Below the pieces are notes generated by a model. That model did not search any database. It was not told the origin of the DNA and saw only the letters and a list, made by a program, of their open reading frames with translations. This document shows positions 33,318 to 42,821 of a DNA stretch of 64,000 nt, piece by piece; the first letter of the stretch is position 1, and every line of letters starts with the position of its first letter. The DNA is from DASZBX01 sp035943635. GTDB lineage: Bacteria > Actinomycetota > Actinomycetes > Streptomycetales > Catenulisporaceae. The position numbers were made by a program, and so were the translations under genes. The stretch lies in contig DASZBX010000079.1 in NCBI GenBank assembly GCA_035943635.1, forward strand, positions 32,967-96,966. The letters run 5' to 3'.

Positions 33318-34607
33318 ATGGTGATGCAGGTGAGGGCGGGCACCCGGTTGGCCGGGCGGTACCGGCTGGAGCGGCAGTTGGGCAAAGGCGGCATGGGCAC
33401 GGTCTGGCAAGCCCACGACCAGGTCTTGGACCGGCCGGTCGCGGTCAAGTTCGTCAACGCCCGGGGAGATGGCCACCCGGAAGCGGAGAGCCGACTCCAG
33501 CGAGAGGCCAGGGCTCTGGGAAGCCTGGCCCATCCGCACCTGGCCCACGTGCATGACCTGTGCGAGACGCAGGAGGGCACCTTCATCGTCATGGAACTCA
33601 TCCACGGCGAGAGCCTGGCAACCCGACTGGCCAGTCAACCTCGGCTGCCTCCCGCTCGGGCGGCCGGGATCGCCGCGCAGTGCGCCCAAGCGCTGGGCGC
33701 GGCGCATCATGCCGGCATCGTGCACCGCGACGTCAAGCCGTCGAACATCATGCTCACCGGTGACAACGTCAAGCTGATCGATTTCGGCATCGCCGGCAGT
33801 CTGAACCCGACCGATACGCCGGTAGTCGGCTTGATAGGCACGGTCGCCTACCTCGCACCCGAGCGGCTGACCGGTTCACCGGCCACTCCGGCCACGGACC
33901 TGTACGCGTTGGGCGTGGTGCTCTACGAGATGCTCGCCGGGCGCCGTCCGTTCCAAGCCGAAGAATCAGTCGCGATGCTCTACGCACACGCCACGGCCGA
34001 TCCCCGGCCGTTACCGGCGAGTGTTCCGACCGCACTGGCCGATATATGCCTGAGCCTGCTGGCGAAAGACCCGGCCGCGCGTCCCGAATCCCTTGCGGTC
34101 GCAAGGGAATTACAGGTAAGCGCCGCCCCCGAAGGCTCCTTCGCGTCTTCTCCCCGACCACGGAGTGAACCCAGTCCGCACCGGGCTGCCCTTGACGACC
34201 ACTCGCCGCCACCCGACTTGGATGGAGACGACCGACGACAACCATGGGGCATCCTGCTGCCCGCCGGAGGACTCCTCGTCGCCGCCATCGCGGGGTGCAC
34301 CGCCTTGCTGATCACGACCACCGGAACTCCCGGAGCGGCAGTACAACCCGACCAAGCGCGGTCAGCCGCCGCACCAACGCTCGAAGCCACAGCAATCTCC
34401 TCAGCACGCGCGACGCCGGCTGCAAGCCCGTCAGGCATCAAGGCACCAGGTCCGACCTACGTCCCCACCGCACTCGAAACCCTCGCAGCTCCCACCCCCT
34501 CATTTTCCGTCAGCCCCACCCCCTCATTTTCCGTCAGCCCCACGTCTCATCCCGGCAACCCGCACCCCGGCAAACCAACACCCAAGCCCAAGCCGACGCA
34601 CCGTTGA
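33318..34607 (+). CDS. Membrane Ser/Thr protein kinase (PknB/Hanks type, 429 aa)
   Basis: Complete kinase domain (about residues 14-265): glycine loop LGKGGMGTVW, VAVKFV with the ATP-binding Lys, catalytic loop HRDVKPSNIML, DFG in LIDFGIAGS, APE in YLAPERL. A proline-rich juxtamembrane segment, one transmembrane helix (about 313-337, ILLPAGGLLVAAIAGCTALLI) and a Pro/Thr/Ser-rich outer tail follow. The tail contains a perfect tandem repeat of TPSFSVSP. There are no PASTA repeats. ATG at 33318 has AAGGAG before it. Targets unknown; it is a monocistronic gene. Confidence 0.93.
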   Translation: MVMQVRAGTRLAGRYRLERQLGKGGMGTVWQAHDQVLDRPVAVKFVNARGDGHPEAESRLQREARALGSLAHPHLAHVHDLCETQEGTFIVMELIHGESLATRLASQPRLPPARAAGIAAQCAQALGAAHHAGIVHRDVKPSNIMLTGDNVKLIDFGIAGSLNPTDTPVVGLIGTVAYLAPERLTGSPATPATDLYALGVVLYEMLAGRRPFQAEESVAMLYAHATADPRPLPASVPTALADICLSLLAKDPAARPESLAVARELQVSAAPEGSFASSPRPRSEPSPHRAALDDHSPPPDLDGDDRRQPWGILLPAGGLLVAAIAGCTALLITTTGTPGAAVQPDQARSAAAPTLEATAISSARATPAASPSGIKAPGPTYVPTALETLAAPTPSFSVSPTPSFSVSPTSHPGNPHPGKPTPKPKPTHR

Positions 34608-34830
34608 CCGACCTTCTCGGCCGGCCCCTTCGGCTCCCAGACCAGTTGCACCGTCAACGGGTCTGGGCGTCGGCGAGGCGGTGGAACGTCACGGCTCCGG
34701 CCTGCTCGGTGTCCCCGCCGACGCTCTTCCAGGCGATCCGCTCGTCCGGGTGCTGCTCGGTGAGCTCGGCGTCGAACTCACCGCGCACACCGCCGATATC
34801 GGTCACCCAGTGGCCTCCTGCCCGTCCCCG
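34607..34830 (-). pseudogene. Broken SRPBCC (polyketide cyclase/dehydrase-like) gene
   Basis: On the minus strand VTDIGGVRGEFDAELTEQHP, DERIAWKSVGGDTEQAG and VTFHRLADAQTR, then after a frameshift TVQLVWEPKGPAEKVGQ, reproduce the middle of an actinobacterial SRPBCC protein. The N terminus and the C-terminal helix are gone. It lies head-on against the end of the kinase gene. Confidence 0.6.
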
Positions 34831-35080
34831 TACACGAGCACTACGCCTTGGATCTGACTGCGGTCACCTTCCTGGACTGTTCCGGGCTGCGCGCCCTGTC
34901 GGATTTCGACTGCCACCTGACCAGTGCCGGAGGCGCCATGCAGGTGGGCGCCGTGTCACCGGCAGTCGGCCGACTGCTCGAACTCCCGAGACCCTGCCTT
35001 GGCCTTGTCGTCGCGGTACACCATCTCCACGAAACCCGCGCCGGAAAACCGGCCGGTCAGCGGCTGAGGAGTAGATCGAC
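34831..35080 (+). pseudogene. STAS-domain (anti-sigma antagonist) fragment
   Basis: YALDLTAVTFLDCSGLRALSDF, then GGAMQVGAVSPAVGRLLEL, is the second half of a STAS domain with the usual Ser for phosphorylation in DCSGLRAL. The first half is missing, and a fragment of another gene on the opposite strand occupies its place. Probably inactive. Confidence 0.6.
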
Positions 35081-35170
35081 GTTGCCGTCGAACTGTCACA
35101 GCGGGTTCGGTGAGGCCTTTCCGGGATCAGCGGGGATTGCGGCGAGCGCGATGGCCGGGAGACCGTCCGG

Positions 35171-35806
35171 TCAGATTCCCGGCAGAATGGCGCTCATGAG
35201 CTTCTCCTCATCCGACAGGGATGGCGCCGCACCAGCAGGATCAACCGCGATCCTGATGTACGCGTTGCCCTTCATGACGCTCAGCGACGCCAGACCGTCG
35301 TAGAAGGCCTCGTCGCCGTAGCCGTTGATCGTCTGGGCGTGCACCTTCGCGGACGACTTGTAGTCCTGATACCAGGCGGCCGCATCCGGCCCCTCCACGA
35401 CGACGACGCGGACGGAATCGGGCTGGGCGACGTTCGGGTCCTTGGCCGACGGCGCACCGGATCCATAGAAGACGCAGGCAAGACCCCCTTCCACGGTGGC
35501 CGTGCCCAGCACCCCGGCGGACACGGACTCTTTCATGGCTGAGGCAGCCTGGGCCTCGGTGACGACCGAGCACGAGTCGAAGCCGCCGCCCGAGGTGGCC
35601 GAGGCCGCTGTGCTGGGCGCTGCGGCGGCAACGGTCGCCGCACTGGACACGAGTGGCGGCGAACCGGCCGTGGCCGAGTTCCCGGCTGAGGCGGCCGAAC
35701 CGGACGAGGCGGCGTTGCACCCGGACAGCGATACGACCGCAATGATGGCGATCCCGGCCGCCCCCGCGGCGGATCGGCGTGCTGAGCGGAACGTCGTCAA
35801 AGACAT
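35171..35806 (-). CDS. Secreted lipoprotein, DUF3558-like (211 aa)
   Basis: Lipobox LSGCN at about residue 30 after a signal helix (AAGAAGIAIIAVVSLSGC), a long Ala/Ser/Thr-rich linker, and a C-terminal domain (about 75-211) with two cysteines (SCSVVT and LACVFYG) arranged as in DUF3558-type mycobacterial and actinomycete lipoproteins (DSCSVVTEAQAASAM...). ATG at 35806 is preferred over 35848 because GGGAGGGGA precedes it. Anchored outside the cytoplasmic membrane. Function unknown. Confidence 0.8.
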   Translation of the reverse strand: MSLTTFRSARRSAAGAAGIAIIAVVSLSGCNAASSGSAASAGNSATAGSPPLVSSAATVAAAAPSTAASATSGGGFDSCSVVTEAQAASAMKESVSAGVLGTATVEGGLACVFYGSGAPSAKDPNVAQPDSVRVVVVEGPDAAAWYQDYKSSAKVHAQTINGYGDEAFYDGLASLSVMKGNAYIRIAVDPAGAAPSLSDEEKLMSAILPGI

Positions 35807-35848
35807 TTCCGTCCCCTCCCTTATTTTCAACGTCCGGCATAACACCAC

Positions 35849-36018
35849 GAGCGTCTTCGAACCCTCGCATGCCTGCCCTGATCAGGCACGGCTTGCACCC
35901 GAGATGACGATATGCGCTGCGCAAGCGTTGCGACATCAAGGAAACCCTGCAGATCTCCGGCCACGGCGAGCCGGCGCACCCTGCGCAGCAGCGCCCGGTT
36001 ACCGCACTTGTGTCAACG
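35849..36018. other. Short region without a gene
   Basis: Promoter region of the lipoprotein gene. Nothing else recognised. Confidence 0.35.
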
Positions 36019-36200
36019 TTATAACTTCCAGAGCAGCCCACAGCGAGCATCTGCCGCTTTTCCGACGCCCAACCCGTAGTGCCCGGCCGGAGCCAGCCTA
36101 CGTTCGGCGAGGTCCTGGTGGATCGGGGCAGTCGCGGCGTTGTCGGGTGTGGTGGAGTAAGGCGACGAACACCAGAGTCCACCACGACCAGAACGTAGCC
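36019..36200 (-). pseudogene. Transposase fragment (IS1182/IS5-like)
   Basis: Minus-strand codons reading TTPDNAATAPIHQDLAERRL, then APAGHYG, recall the DDE-domain stretch THAATxxxxIHxxLAxRxLLPAEHxxD of IS1182-type transposases. The catalytic Asp is replaced and the remainder is missing. Confidence 0.45.
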
Positions 36201-36761
36201 CGACCACAAGATCCCGATCACGCAAATAAACGATCTCCGCCGGCCGCCGTCGCACTGCTGCTCGGTGGCCTACTACTGGCGACCAGTGCGAAGGATGTGT
36301 CGAGCAAGGCGAGCGTCGCCCGGCACGATGCCCAGTACCACATGCTCGCGTTGCTGGGCGCCACCCCGCTGGAGATCGCCGGTTCCTTCAGCCCGCTGCA
36401 AGGCATCGAGGACGCCACCTCAGCCCGATCTGCCACATCCGCCACGCGATCGTGGTGAACGGCGCCGGAACGATGAATCAAACGGACGAGTCCTGGATTT
36501 GCCGGTGCGCCTGGGCATAGTGGTCCATGGCGCGTAAGGTGGGAATCGTCACCCAGGACCCCGGTGTCGCGAGACGTCGTTCGGGGTTGTGTGCCCAGTC
36601 GAGAGTGTAGGTCGCACGCGCGGCCGGTCCTCCTGCGGACAGGTTGACCGTTTCGGACACTGTGGGGCCCCTGAGCTCAGGCCTGTCATTCGTCAGCAAA
36701 CGACGCCCAAAGTTGCCGGACCCTCCGACGACGTACCTCGACAGGATTGGACGAAACCCGT
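36201..36761. other. Degenerate region
   Basis: Two partial protein-like frames occur: plus strand about 36240-36420 (AVALLLGGLLLATSAKDVSS..., LLGATPLEIAGSFSPLQG) and minus strand 36478-36680 ending YAQAHRQIQDSSV. Neither has a start with a ribosome-binding site, and I cannot assign a family. Likely debris of lost genes. Confidence 0.35.
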
Positions 36762-36905
36762 GGCGTCCGACGACCGGCGCACCGTTCTGATCATCGGGAT
36801 CTCCCGCGGCATCGGCCGCGGGCTGACCGCCGAGTACCTCCGACGCGGCTGGTCGGTCAAACGAGACCGTCCCCTGGTAGACGGCGCCCGCGCCACTCAC
36901 CACAG
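36762..36905 (+). pseudogene. N-terminal fragment of a short-chain dehydrogenase
   Basis: VLIIGISRGIGRGLTAEYL and RRGWSV make the Rossmann nucleotide-binding start of an SDR (GxxxGIG). The fold ends after about 35 residues and runs, still open, into the DUF2255 gene. Confidence 0.6.
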
Positions 36906-36945
36906 CACTTCGCGAGGTTCGATCCCGAGGAGGGAAACTCAGATC

Positions 36946-37386
36946 ATGACTGTCACCTGGTCTTCGGAACAGCTGGAGCGGATTGGTATGGCCGAGGAAC
37001 TGCAGATCGCGAGCAGGGGTGCTGACGGGGCCCTGCGGCGCTGGACGCCGATCTGGGTCGTCAGCGTCGGCGAGCAGGTGTATGTGCGAACTTGGTACAG
37101 ACGCAGAAGCGGTTGGTTCGGCCACGTACTGGACTCCCGCCGAGCCTGCATCCGCGTCCCGGGCCTAGAGGCCGATGTCACTGTTGAAGACGCAGGCGTA
37201 GGCATAGCCAAGCTGCGTGAGGACATCGATGCCGCCTACCGCACCAAATACGGGCGCGACGGCCGTAGGTCTGTCGAAGACATGGTGTCAGCCGCAGCCG
37301 CAGCCGCGACCCTACGGCTCAGCCCTGAGCCTTCCCCGGGGCCAAGCGGCTCGGGCCGGGCCGCAGGCGCAGCTGATGCGGATTGA
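36946..37386 (+). CDS. DUF2255 family protein (146 aa)
   Basis: It matches the DUF2255 layout: WSSEQLERIGMAEELQIASR at the start, WTPIWVVSVGEQVYVRTWY in the middle, and AAYRTKYGRDGRRSVEDMVS at the end, followed by an Ala/Pro-rich tail. The family is related to nitroreductase-like F420-binding split-barrel proteins, but its activity is not known. ATG at 36946 is preceded by GAGGAGGGAAAC. It is the only apparently intact gene in the decayed stretch between the lipoprotein and hypE. Confidence 0.82.
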   Translation: MTVTWSSEQLERIGMAEELQIASRGADGALRRWTPIWVVSVGEQVYVRTWYRRRSGWFGHVLDSRRACIRVPGLEADVTVEDAGVGIAKLREDIDAAYRTKYGRDGRRSVEDMVSAAAAAATLRLSPEPSPGPSGSGRAAGAADAD

Positions 37387-37399
37387 ACAGCGCCCGAAA

Positions 37400-37710
37400 G
37401 CCGTCAACGCCTCGAAAAGTGGGTCTGGCGCACTTTCCGTGCTCCGCTGACGCAGCGTCACCACATCTGTGATCATGGGCGGCGTCAGAACCTCTGGAGG
37501 ACCCGCGCGTAAGAGCGGCAAAGAAGCCCGCCCGTACATCTGTCTCTTAACGGTCTTAGAAGCGGTTGACGTGGCCTTCGACCACTCCGGAGCTGTAGGG
37601 CTGGGTCAGGGCTGCCAGGACGGCCTCGTAATCCACCTCGATCCCGGCGACGAAAGAGTGCAACTCGCTGCCACCGCGAACGCGGCTTCGCGCTGCCGAC
37701 ACAACGCTGG
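37400..37710 (-). pseudogene. ISL3-type transposase C-terminal remnant
   Basis: The minus strand reads DYEAVLAALTQPYSSGVVEG, then HVNRF, then, after a stop and frameshift, VKRQMYGRASLPLLR, the C-terminal hallmark of ISL3 transposases. The N-terminal two thirds are absent. Confidence 0.65.
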
Positions 37711-37749
37711 AGGACCTTGCGGGAGCGGATATTCAGAGCGCAAGCAGCC

Positions 37750-38874
37750 TCAACAGATCCTGGGGAGCTGTTCGCCGATCGGCAGGTCCACGACGCGTGT
37801 GCCGCCGAGTGCGGTGCGCGCGACCACCATACCGGAGTGCTCTGCCACGGCTTGGCCGATCACACATGCATCGACGCCGAACGGATGGGCATGCATCGCC
37901 GCCAGGACCGCGTCCGCGTGCTCCGGTGGGACGAAGGCGACCAGTTTGCCTTCGTTGGCCACGTACATCGGGTCGAGACCGAGGATGGCGCAGGCGTTGG
38001 CGACCGGCGCCGGGATCGGGACGGCGCGTTCCTGCACGAGCACCCCGACGCCCGCGGCCACCGCGATCTCGTGCAGGGAGGCGGCGAGACCGCCTCGGGT
38101 GGGGTCGCGCAGAACGTGGATCTCCTTGGTCACGGCCAACATCGCGTCGACCAGGCCGCCCAGCGGCGCGCAGTCGCTCTCGATCTCGACCTCGAATTCG
38201 AGCCCTTCGCGCACGCTCATCACGGCCACGCCGTGGACGCCGATCGCTCCGCTGACGATCACCACGTCGCCGGGCACCACCCGTTGCGGGCGCAGGTCGA
38301 CCCCGGCCGGGATCAGGCCGATCCCGGCGGTGTTGACGTAGATCCCGTCGCCGTGGCCTGATTCGACGACCTTGGTGTCCCCGGTGGCCACCTGGACTCC
38401 GGCGGCGCGGGCCGCCGCGCCCAGTGCCCGGGCCACCCGAACCAGGACGGTCATCTCCACGCCCTCTTCCAGGATGAAGCCGCAGGACAGGTACGCCGCG
38501 CGGGCCCCGCTCATCGCGAGGTCGTTGACGGTGCCGTTGACGGCGAGGTCGCCGATGCTGCCGCCGGGGAAGAACAGCGGCCGGACCACGAAGGAGTCGG
38601 TGGAGAAGGCCAGCCGGACTCCGCCGAGGCTGACCGCGGCGGCGTCGCCGAGCTGGGCCAGCACCTCGTTGCCGAAGGCGGGGGCGAACACGTGTCGGAC
38701 CAGTTCGGCCGACATCGCGCCGCCGCCGCCGTGGCCCATGACGATCCGCGGCTGGTCTCGCAGCGGCGCCGGGCAGGTCCAGGCGGCCGGGTCGGCCCAG
38801 GCCGGTCCGATCGCCTCGGGGCCGACCGGGGCCGGCCCGGTCCGGGTCGTCTCGATCGTCGTCTGCTCAGGCAA
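37750..38874 (-). CDS. hypE: Hydrogenase maturation protein HypE (374 aa)
   Basis: Carbamoyl dehydratase of the AIR-synthase/PurM fold that makes the Fe-bound cyanide ligand from carbamoyl phosphate with HypF. ATP/Mg region: VMGHGGGGAMS at the start, STDSFVV, and GDTKVVESGHGDGIYV. The protein ends in PRIC, the C-terminal Cys that carries the thiocarbamate/thiocyanate; this is diagnostic and intact. An N-terminal extension of about 35 residues (TTIETTRTGPAPVGPE...) is longer than usual. Last gene of the hydrogenase operon; its start overlaps hypD by 8 nt. Confidence 0.96.
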   Translation of the reverse strand: MPEQTTIETTRTGPAPVGPEAIGPAWADPAAWTCPAPLRDQPRIVMGHGGGGAMSAELVRHVFAPAFGNEVLAQLGDAAAVSLGGVRLAFSTDSFVVRPLFFPGGSIGDLAVNGTVNDLAMSGARAAYLSCGFILEEGVEMTVLVRVARALGAAARAAGVQVATGDTKVVESGHGDGIYVNTAGIGLIPAGVDLRPQRVVPGDVVIVSGAIGVHGVAVMSVREGLEFEVEIESDCAPLGGLVDAMLAVTKEIHVLRDPTRGGLAASLHEIAVAAGVGVLVQERAVPIPAPVANACAILGLDPMYVANEGKLVAFVPPEHADAVLAAMHAHPFGVDACVIGQAVAEHSGMVVARTALGGTRVVDLPIGEQLPRIC

Positions 38875-39991
38875 CGGGCACCGCCTCCGGGCGCGGGGCG
38901 GCCAGGTCCAGCCGCCGGTACAGGTAGTAGGCGGCGCAGGCGCCTTCGCTGGACACCATCGTCGCGCCGAGCGGGGTGCGCGGGGTGCACACGGTGCCGA
39001 AAGCCTCGCACTCGTGCGGTTTGAGCTGGCCCTGCAGGACTTCGCCGCTGCGGCAGGCGGCCGGTTCCAGGGTCCTGATGCCGCTGACCGCGAAGCGGTG
39101 TTCGGCGTCGAATTCGCGGTACGCCGGGGACAGCCGCCAGCCGCTGGCGGGGATCACGCCGATACCGCGCCAGGAGCGGTCGGTGACTTCGAAGACGTCC
39201 TCGATCATGGCCCGGGCGGCCGGGTTGCCCTGCGGTTGCACGGCGCGCGGGTAGGCGTTCTCGACCTTGTGCTCGCCGCGCTCCAGTTGCAGGACCGTGC
39301 GCCGGACGCCTTCCAGGATGTCCAGCGGTTCGAACCCGGTGACGACGATCGGGACCTCGTACCGTTCGGCCAGCTCCGGATACTCCGCGACGCCCATCAC
39401 GCTGCACACGTGGCCGGCGGCCAGGAACGCCTGCACCCGGCACTGCGGTGAGCGCATCACGGCTTCGATGGCCGGGGGCACCTTGACGTGCGACACCAGC
39501 ATGCTGAAGTTCTTGATGCCGAGCTTGCGGGCCAGGTGGACGGTCATGGCGTTGGGCGGTGCGGTGGTCTCGAAGCCGATGCCGAAGAACACGACCTGGC
39601 GATCGGGGTTCTGTCGGGCGATTTTCACGGCGTCGAGCGGCGAGTAGACGACGCGCACGTCGCCTCCCTCGCTGCGGACCTGGAACAGGTCGCGGCCGGT
39701 GCCGGGGACCCGGAGCATGTCGCCGAAGGAGCAGAAGACCACTTCCGGGCGGGAGGCGATCTCCAGGGCCTTGTCGATCATCTCCAGCGGCGTGACGCAG
39801 ACCGGGCAGCCGGGTCCGTGGATCAGTTCGACCTGGTCGGGCAACAGCTGGTCGATGCCGTGCCGGATGATCGTGTGGGTCTGGCCGCCGCAGACCTCCA
39901 TCAGTGCCCAGGGCCTGGTCACCGCCGCGTGGATCTGGTCGAGCAGGCGCCGGGCGAGGTCAGGGTTCTGGAACTCTTCGAGGTACTTCAC
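38867..39991 (-). CDS. hypD: Hydrogenase maturation protein HypD (374 aa)
   Basis: Iron-sulfur scaffold on which Fe(CN)2CO is assembled together with HypC. Conserved motifs: MEVCGGQTHTIIRHG, HGPGCPVCVTP, FGIGFETTAP, AGHVCSVMG and a C-terminal Cys-rich part (EPAACRSGEVLQGQ, KPHECEAFGTVCTP). Length normal. GTG at 39991 overlaps the hypC stop (GTGA), indicating coupled translation. Confidence 0.96.
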   Translation of the reverse strand: MKYLEEFQNPDLARRLLDQIHAAVTRPWALMEVCGGQTHTIIRHGIDQLLPDQVELIHGPGCPVCVTPLEMIDKALEIASRPEVVFCSFGDMLRVPGTGRDLFQVRSEGGDVRVVYSPLDAVKIARQNPDRQVVFFGIGFETTAPPNAMTVHLARKLGIKNFSMLVSHVKVPPAIEAVMRSPQCRVQAFLAAGHVCSVMGVAEYPELAERYEVPIVVTGFEPLDILEGVRRTVLQLERGEHKVENAYPRAVQPQGNPAARAMIEDVFEVTDRSWRGIGVIPASGWRLSPAYREFDAEHRFAVSGIRTLEPAACRSGEVLQGQLKPHECEAFGTVCTPRTPLGATMVSSEGACAAYYLYRRLDLAAPRPEAVPVA

Positions 39992-40347
39992 AGCTGCGCC
40001 TCCTGCGGCGTGGTCTCCAGGTCGGTCAGCGGGATATGCCCGGCCGCGGCGTCCTGCTCGGACCAGGCCCGGGTCCGAGCAGCGGCTTCGGCCGTCTCCC
40101 ACGGATCGGCGAACTCCTCCTGCAGGAGTCCGAGGCCCGCGAACAGTTCCAGGGTCTTGAGCGCGGACTCCTCGTCCAGCCGCTGCAGGGCGAAGCCCAC
40201 GTGGACGATGGCGTACTCGCCGACCTGCAGGTCGGGCAGATACTGCAGGCACACCTCCTTGACCACGCCGCCGAAGTCGACGCTGGCCATCCGGATGCCG
40301 TCCCGTTCTTCGATCTCCAGCACTCTGCCGGGTACCGCCAGGCACAT
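39988..40347 (-). CDS. hypC: Hydrogenase maturation chaperone HypC (119 aa)
   Basis: It starts MCLAVPGRVLEI with the essential Cys2 and has the conserved DFGGVVKEVCLQYLPDLQVG and EYAIVHVGFALQRLDEE. It carries the Fe(CN)2CO unit between HypD and the large subunit. The C-terminal extension after about residue 80 (WETAEAAARTRAWSEQDAA...) is longer than in E. coli HypC. ATG at 40347, 59 bp after the hypF stop. Confidence 0.96.
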   Translation of the reverse strand: MCLAVPGRVLEIEERDGIRMASVDFGGVVKEVCLQYLPDLQVGEYAIVHVGFALQRLDEESALKTLELFAGLGLLQEEFADPWETAEAAARTRAWSEQDAAAGHIPLTDLETTPQEAQL

Positions 40348-40406
40348 GTCCGTCTCTCCTCGCTGTGGGTCCGGTTCGCGGCGCGGGCGCGCCGGTGATA
40401 CGTCGG

Positions 40407-42821
40407 TCAGGCGGCGATGCCGTCCGCAGGCTGCCGCCGGGTGCGGGCGGCGATCATCAGCTGGCCGAGCGCAAGGCCTCCGTCGTTCGGTGGGACGCGG
40501 TGGTGGCGTAGGACCGTGCAGCCTTCCTGCCGCAGGGTTTCGGCGCAGGCCGAGGAGAGCACGGTGTTGGCGAACACCCCGCCGGTCAGGGCGACGGTGT
40601 CCGTTCCGTGCTCGAAGCGGGCGGCGGTGCACATGCGCCGGACCAGGTCCGTGACGGCCGCGTGAAAGGACGCTGCGATCAGCGCCGTCGGGGTGTTCGC
40701 ACGCAGGTCCGCGACGACCGCGGCCAGGATCGGCGCCGGGTCGGCGATCAGGGTTGCGCCGCGAGCGCCGGGGCCGGCCGGCCGCAGGGCGAATCGGTAC
40801 CGGACGTCGGCGGCGTCTACGCCGGGCGTGCCGGTGAAATCCAGTGCGGCGGCTTCCAGCTCGATGGCGGCCTGCGCTTCGTATCCGGCCACATGGCAGA
40901 CACCTGCGAGCGAGGAGACTGCGTCGAACAGTCGTCCCATGCTCGACGTGGCCGCGCAGTTGAGGTTGCGGGCCAACTGCGTGGCCAGCAGGCGCAGCTC
41001 CTCGGGCGGGCATGCCTGCACGCAGGGCAGGTCCGGCGTCCACGCGATTCCGGCCGCCCTCAGGTGAGACAGGGCCATGCGATAAGGGCGTTCGACCGCA
41101 GCGTCGCCGCCTGGAAGCGGCACGTAGGCCAGGTGGGCGAATCGCTGGAATCCGTCGTAGTCGGCCACCAGGACCTCCCCGCCCCAGACCGCCGCGTCGG
41201 TGCCGTAGCCGGTGCCGTCGAAGGCGACCCCGATCACTTCGGCGGTGCCGTCGAGACCGTGCTCGGCCATCGCGGACGCGATGTGCGCGTGGTGGTGCTG
41301 CACGCGGACCAACGGCCGCCCGTCCCGGTGCCGCTGCGCCCACTGACTCGACCGGTAGCGCGGATGCAGGTCGGCGCAGAGCAGTTCGGGCAGGACCGCG
41401 GTGGCGGCTTCCAGTTGCTGTTCGGCGCGCTCGAAGGCGTGCTGGGTGGCGAGGTCGTCCATGTCGCCGATGTGGGCCGACAGCCAGGCGCGGCGTCCTT
41501 CGGCGAGGCAGAAAGTGTTCTTGAGGTCTCCCCCGACGGCGAGCGAGGCAGGTACGGAGAACGGGAGTGTGAGCGGCAGGGGCGCGTATCCGCGCGATCG
41601 GCGCACGGTCAGAAGCTCCCGGTCGCAGACCCGGACCACGGAGTCGTCGCAGGGGACGTAGATCTCGCGGTCGTGCGCGAGCCAGGCGTCGGCGAGGTGG
41701 GCCAGCCGGTCCAGGGCTTCGTCGTCGTCGGTGACAAGTGGCTCGCCGGACAGGTTCGCGCTGGTCATGACCAGCACGCCAGGTCCGGACGGATCGCCGG
41801 GCAGACCGAGCAGCAGGTGATGCAGCGGCGAGTACGGCAGCATGAAACCGAGGTCCGGACTGCCGGGTGCGACAGCGACGAGGTCCTGCGGTGCGTCAGC
41901 TCGACGACGCAGCAGCACAATCGGCCGCACGCTGCCGGTAAGCAGCGCAGTCTCCTCAGCGCCGTGGTACGCATGCGGTTCGATCTCGGCAAGGCTGCGG
42001 ACCATCAGGGCGAAGGGCTTGTCCCCACGGTTTTTGCGGCGCCGCAACAGGGCGACGGCGTCCGGGTTGGTCGCGTCGCAGGCCAGGTGGTAGCCGCCGA
42101 CGCCTTTGACCGCGAGGATCGAACCGGCGGCGAGCAACGCGCGTGCTTCGGCGACCGGGTCGGCGGCCGCGGACGGCCGCGGACCGGCAGCCAGACCGGG
42201 CTGCCTCAACAGGAGCCTGAGCTTCGGCCCGCAGGCGTGGCAGGCGATCGGTTGGGCGTGGAAGCGGCGGTCGGCCGGATCGGCGTACTCCCGTGAACAA
42301 TCCACGCACATCGGGAAGCGGTCCATGGTCGTGTGGATCCGGTCATACGGCAGTCCGGTGACGATGGTGAAGCGCGGCCCGCAGTTGGTGCAGCTGATGA
42401 ACGGGTGCCGGTACCGTCGGTCGGCCGGGTCGGCGAGCTGCGCCAGGCAATCGGCGCAGGTGGCCACATCCGGCGGGATGAGGGTGGCTGCCGGCCCGCT
42501 GCGGGACGGCAGGATCGCGAATCCGTCCGCTCCGACGCTGGCGACCTCGCGGTGGTCGACGGACTCGACCACGGCCAGCGGCGGGGCATCCGCGGCGATC
42601 CGGGCGCAGAACCCGGCGACGGCGTCCTCGGGACCTTCGACCTCCGCGATGACGCCTTGGCCGCAGTTCGTCACGTGCCCGGCGAGCCCGAGCCCGGTAG
42701 CCAGGGAATAGACGAAGGGGCGGAAGCCGACGCCTTGGACGACGCCGCGCACGGTCACCTCGCGGCGTACCGTGGCGACGGTTGCCGCCTCCGCAGGTGC
42801 GGTCACGTCGAGGCTGGTCAC
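40407..42821 (-). CDS. hypF: Carbamoyltransferase HypF (804 aa)
   Basis: Full domain series: acylphosphatase (about residues 18-105, VRGVVQGVGFRPFVY), two zinc fingers (CADCLAQLADPADRRYRHP..., CTNCGPRF; CVDCSREYADPADRRFHAQP, CHACGPK), YrdC/Sua5 domain (about 210-400, LAVKGVGGYHLACDATNPDA), and a Kae1-like carbamoyltransferase domain (about 420-790, VQHHHAHIASAMAEHG, AFDGTGYGTD). It uses carbamoyl phosphate and ATP to carbamoylate the HypE C-terminal Cys. GTG start overlaps hypB by 4 nt. Confidence 0.97.
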   Translation of the reverse strand: MTSLDVTAPAEAATVATVRREVTVRGVVQGVGFRPFVYSLATGLGLAGHVTNCGQGVIAEVEGPEDAVAGFCARIAADAPPLAVVESVDHREVASVGADGFAILPSRSGPAATLIPPDVATCADCLAQLADPADRRYRHPFISCTNCGPRFTIVTGLPYDRIHTTMDRFPMCVDCSREYADPADRRFHAQPIACHACGPKLRLLLRQPGLAAGPRPSAAADPVAEARALLAAGSILAVKGVGGYHLACDATNPDAVALLRRRKNRGDKPFALMVRSLAEIEPHAYHGAEETALLTGSVRPIVLLRRRADAPQDLVAVAPGSPDLGFMLPYSPLHHLLLGLPGDPSGPGVLVMTSANLSGEPLVTDDDEALDRLAHLADAWLAHDREIYVPCDDSVVRVCDRELLTVRRSRGYAPLPLTLPFSVPASLAVGGDLKNTFCLAEGRRAWLSAHIGDMDDLATQHAFERAEQQLEAATAVLPELLCADLHPRYRSSQWAQRHRDGRPLVRVQHHHAHIASAMAEHGLDGTAEVIGVAFDGTGYGTDAAVWGGEVLVADYDGFQRFAHLAYVPLPGGDAAVERPYRMALSHLRAAGIAWTPDLPCVQACPPEELRLLATQLARNLNCAATSSMGRLFDAVSSLAGVCHVAGYEAQAAIELEAAALDFTGTPGVDAADVRYRFALRPAGPGARGATLIADPAPILAAVVADLRANTPTALIAASFHAAVTDLVRRMCTAARFEHGTDTVALTGGVFANTVLSSACAETLRQEGCTVLRHHRVPPNDGGLALGQLMIAARTRRQPADGIAA

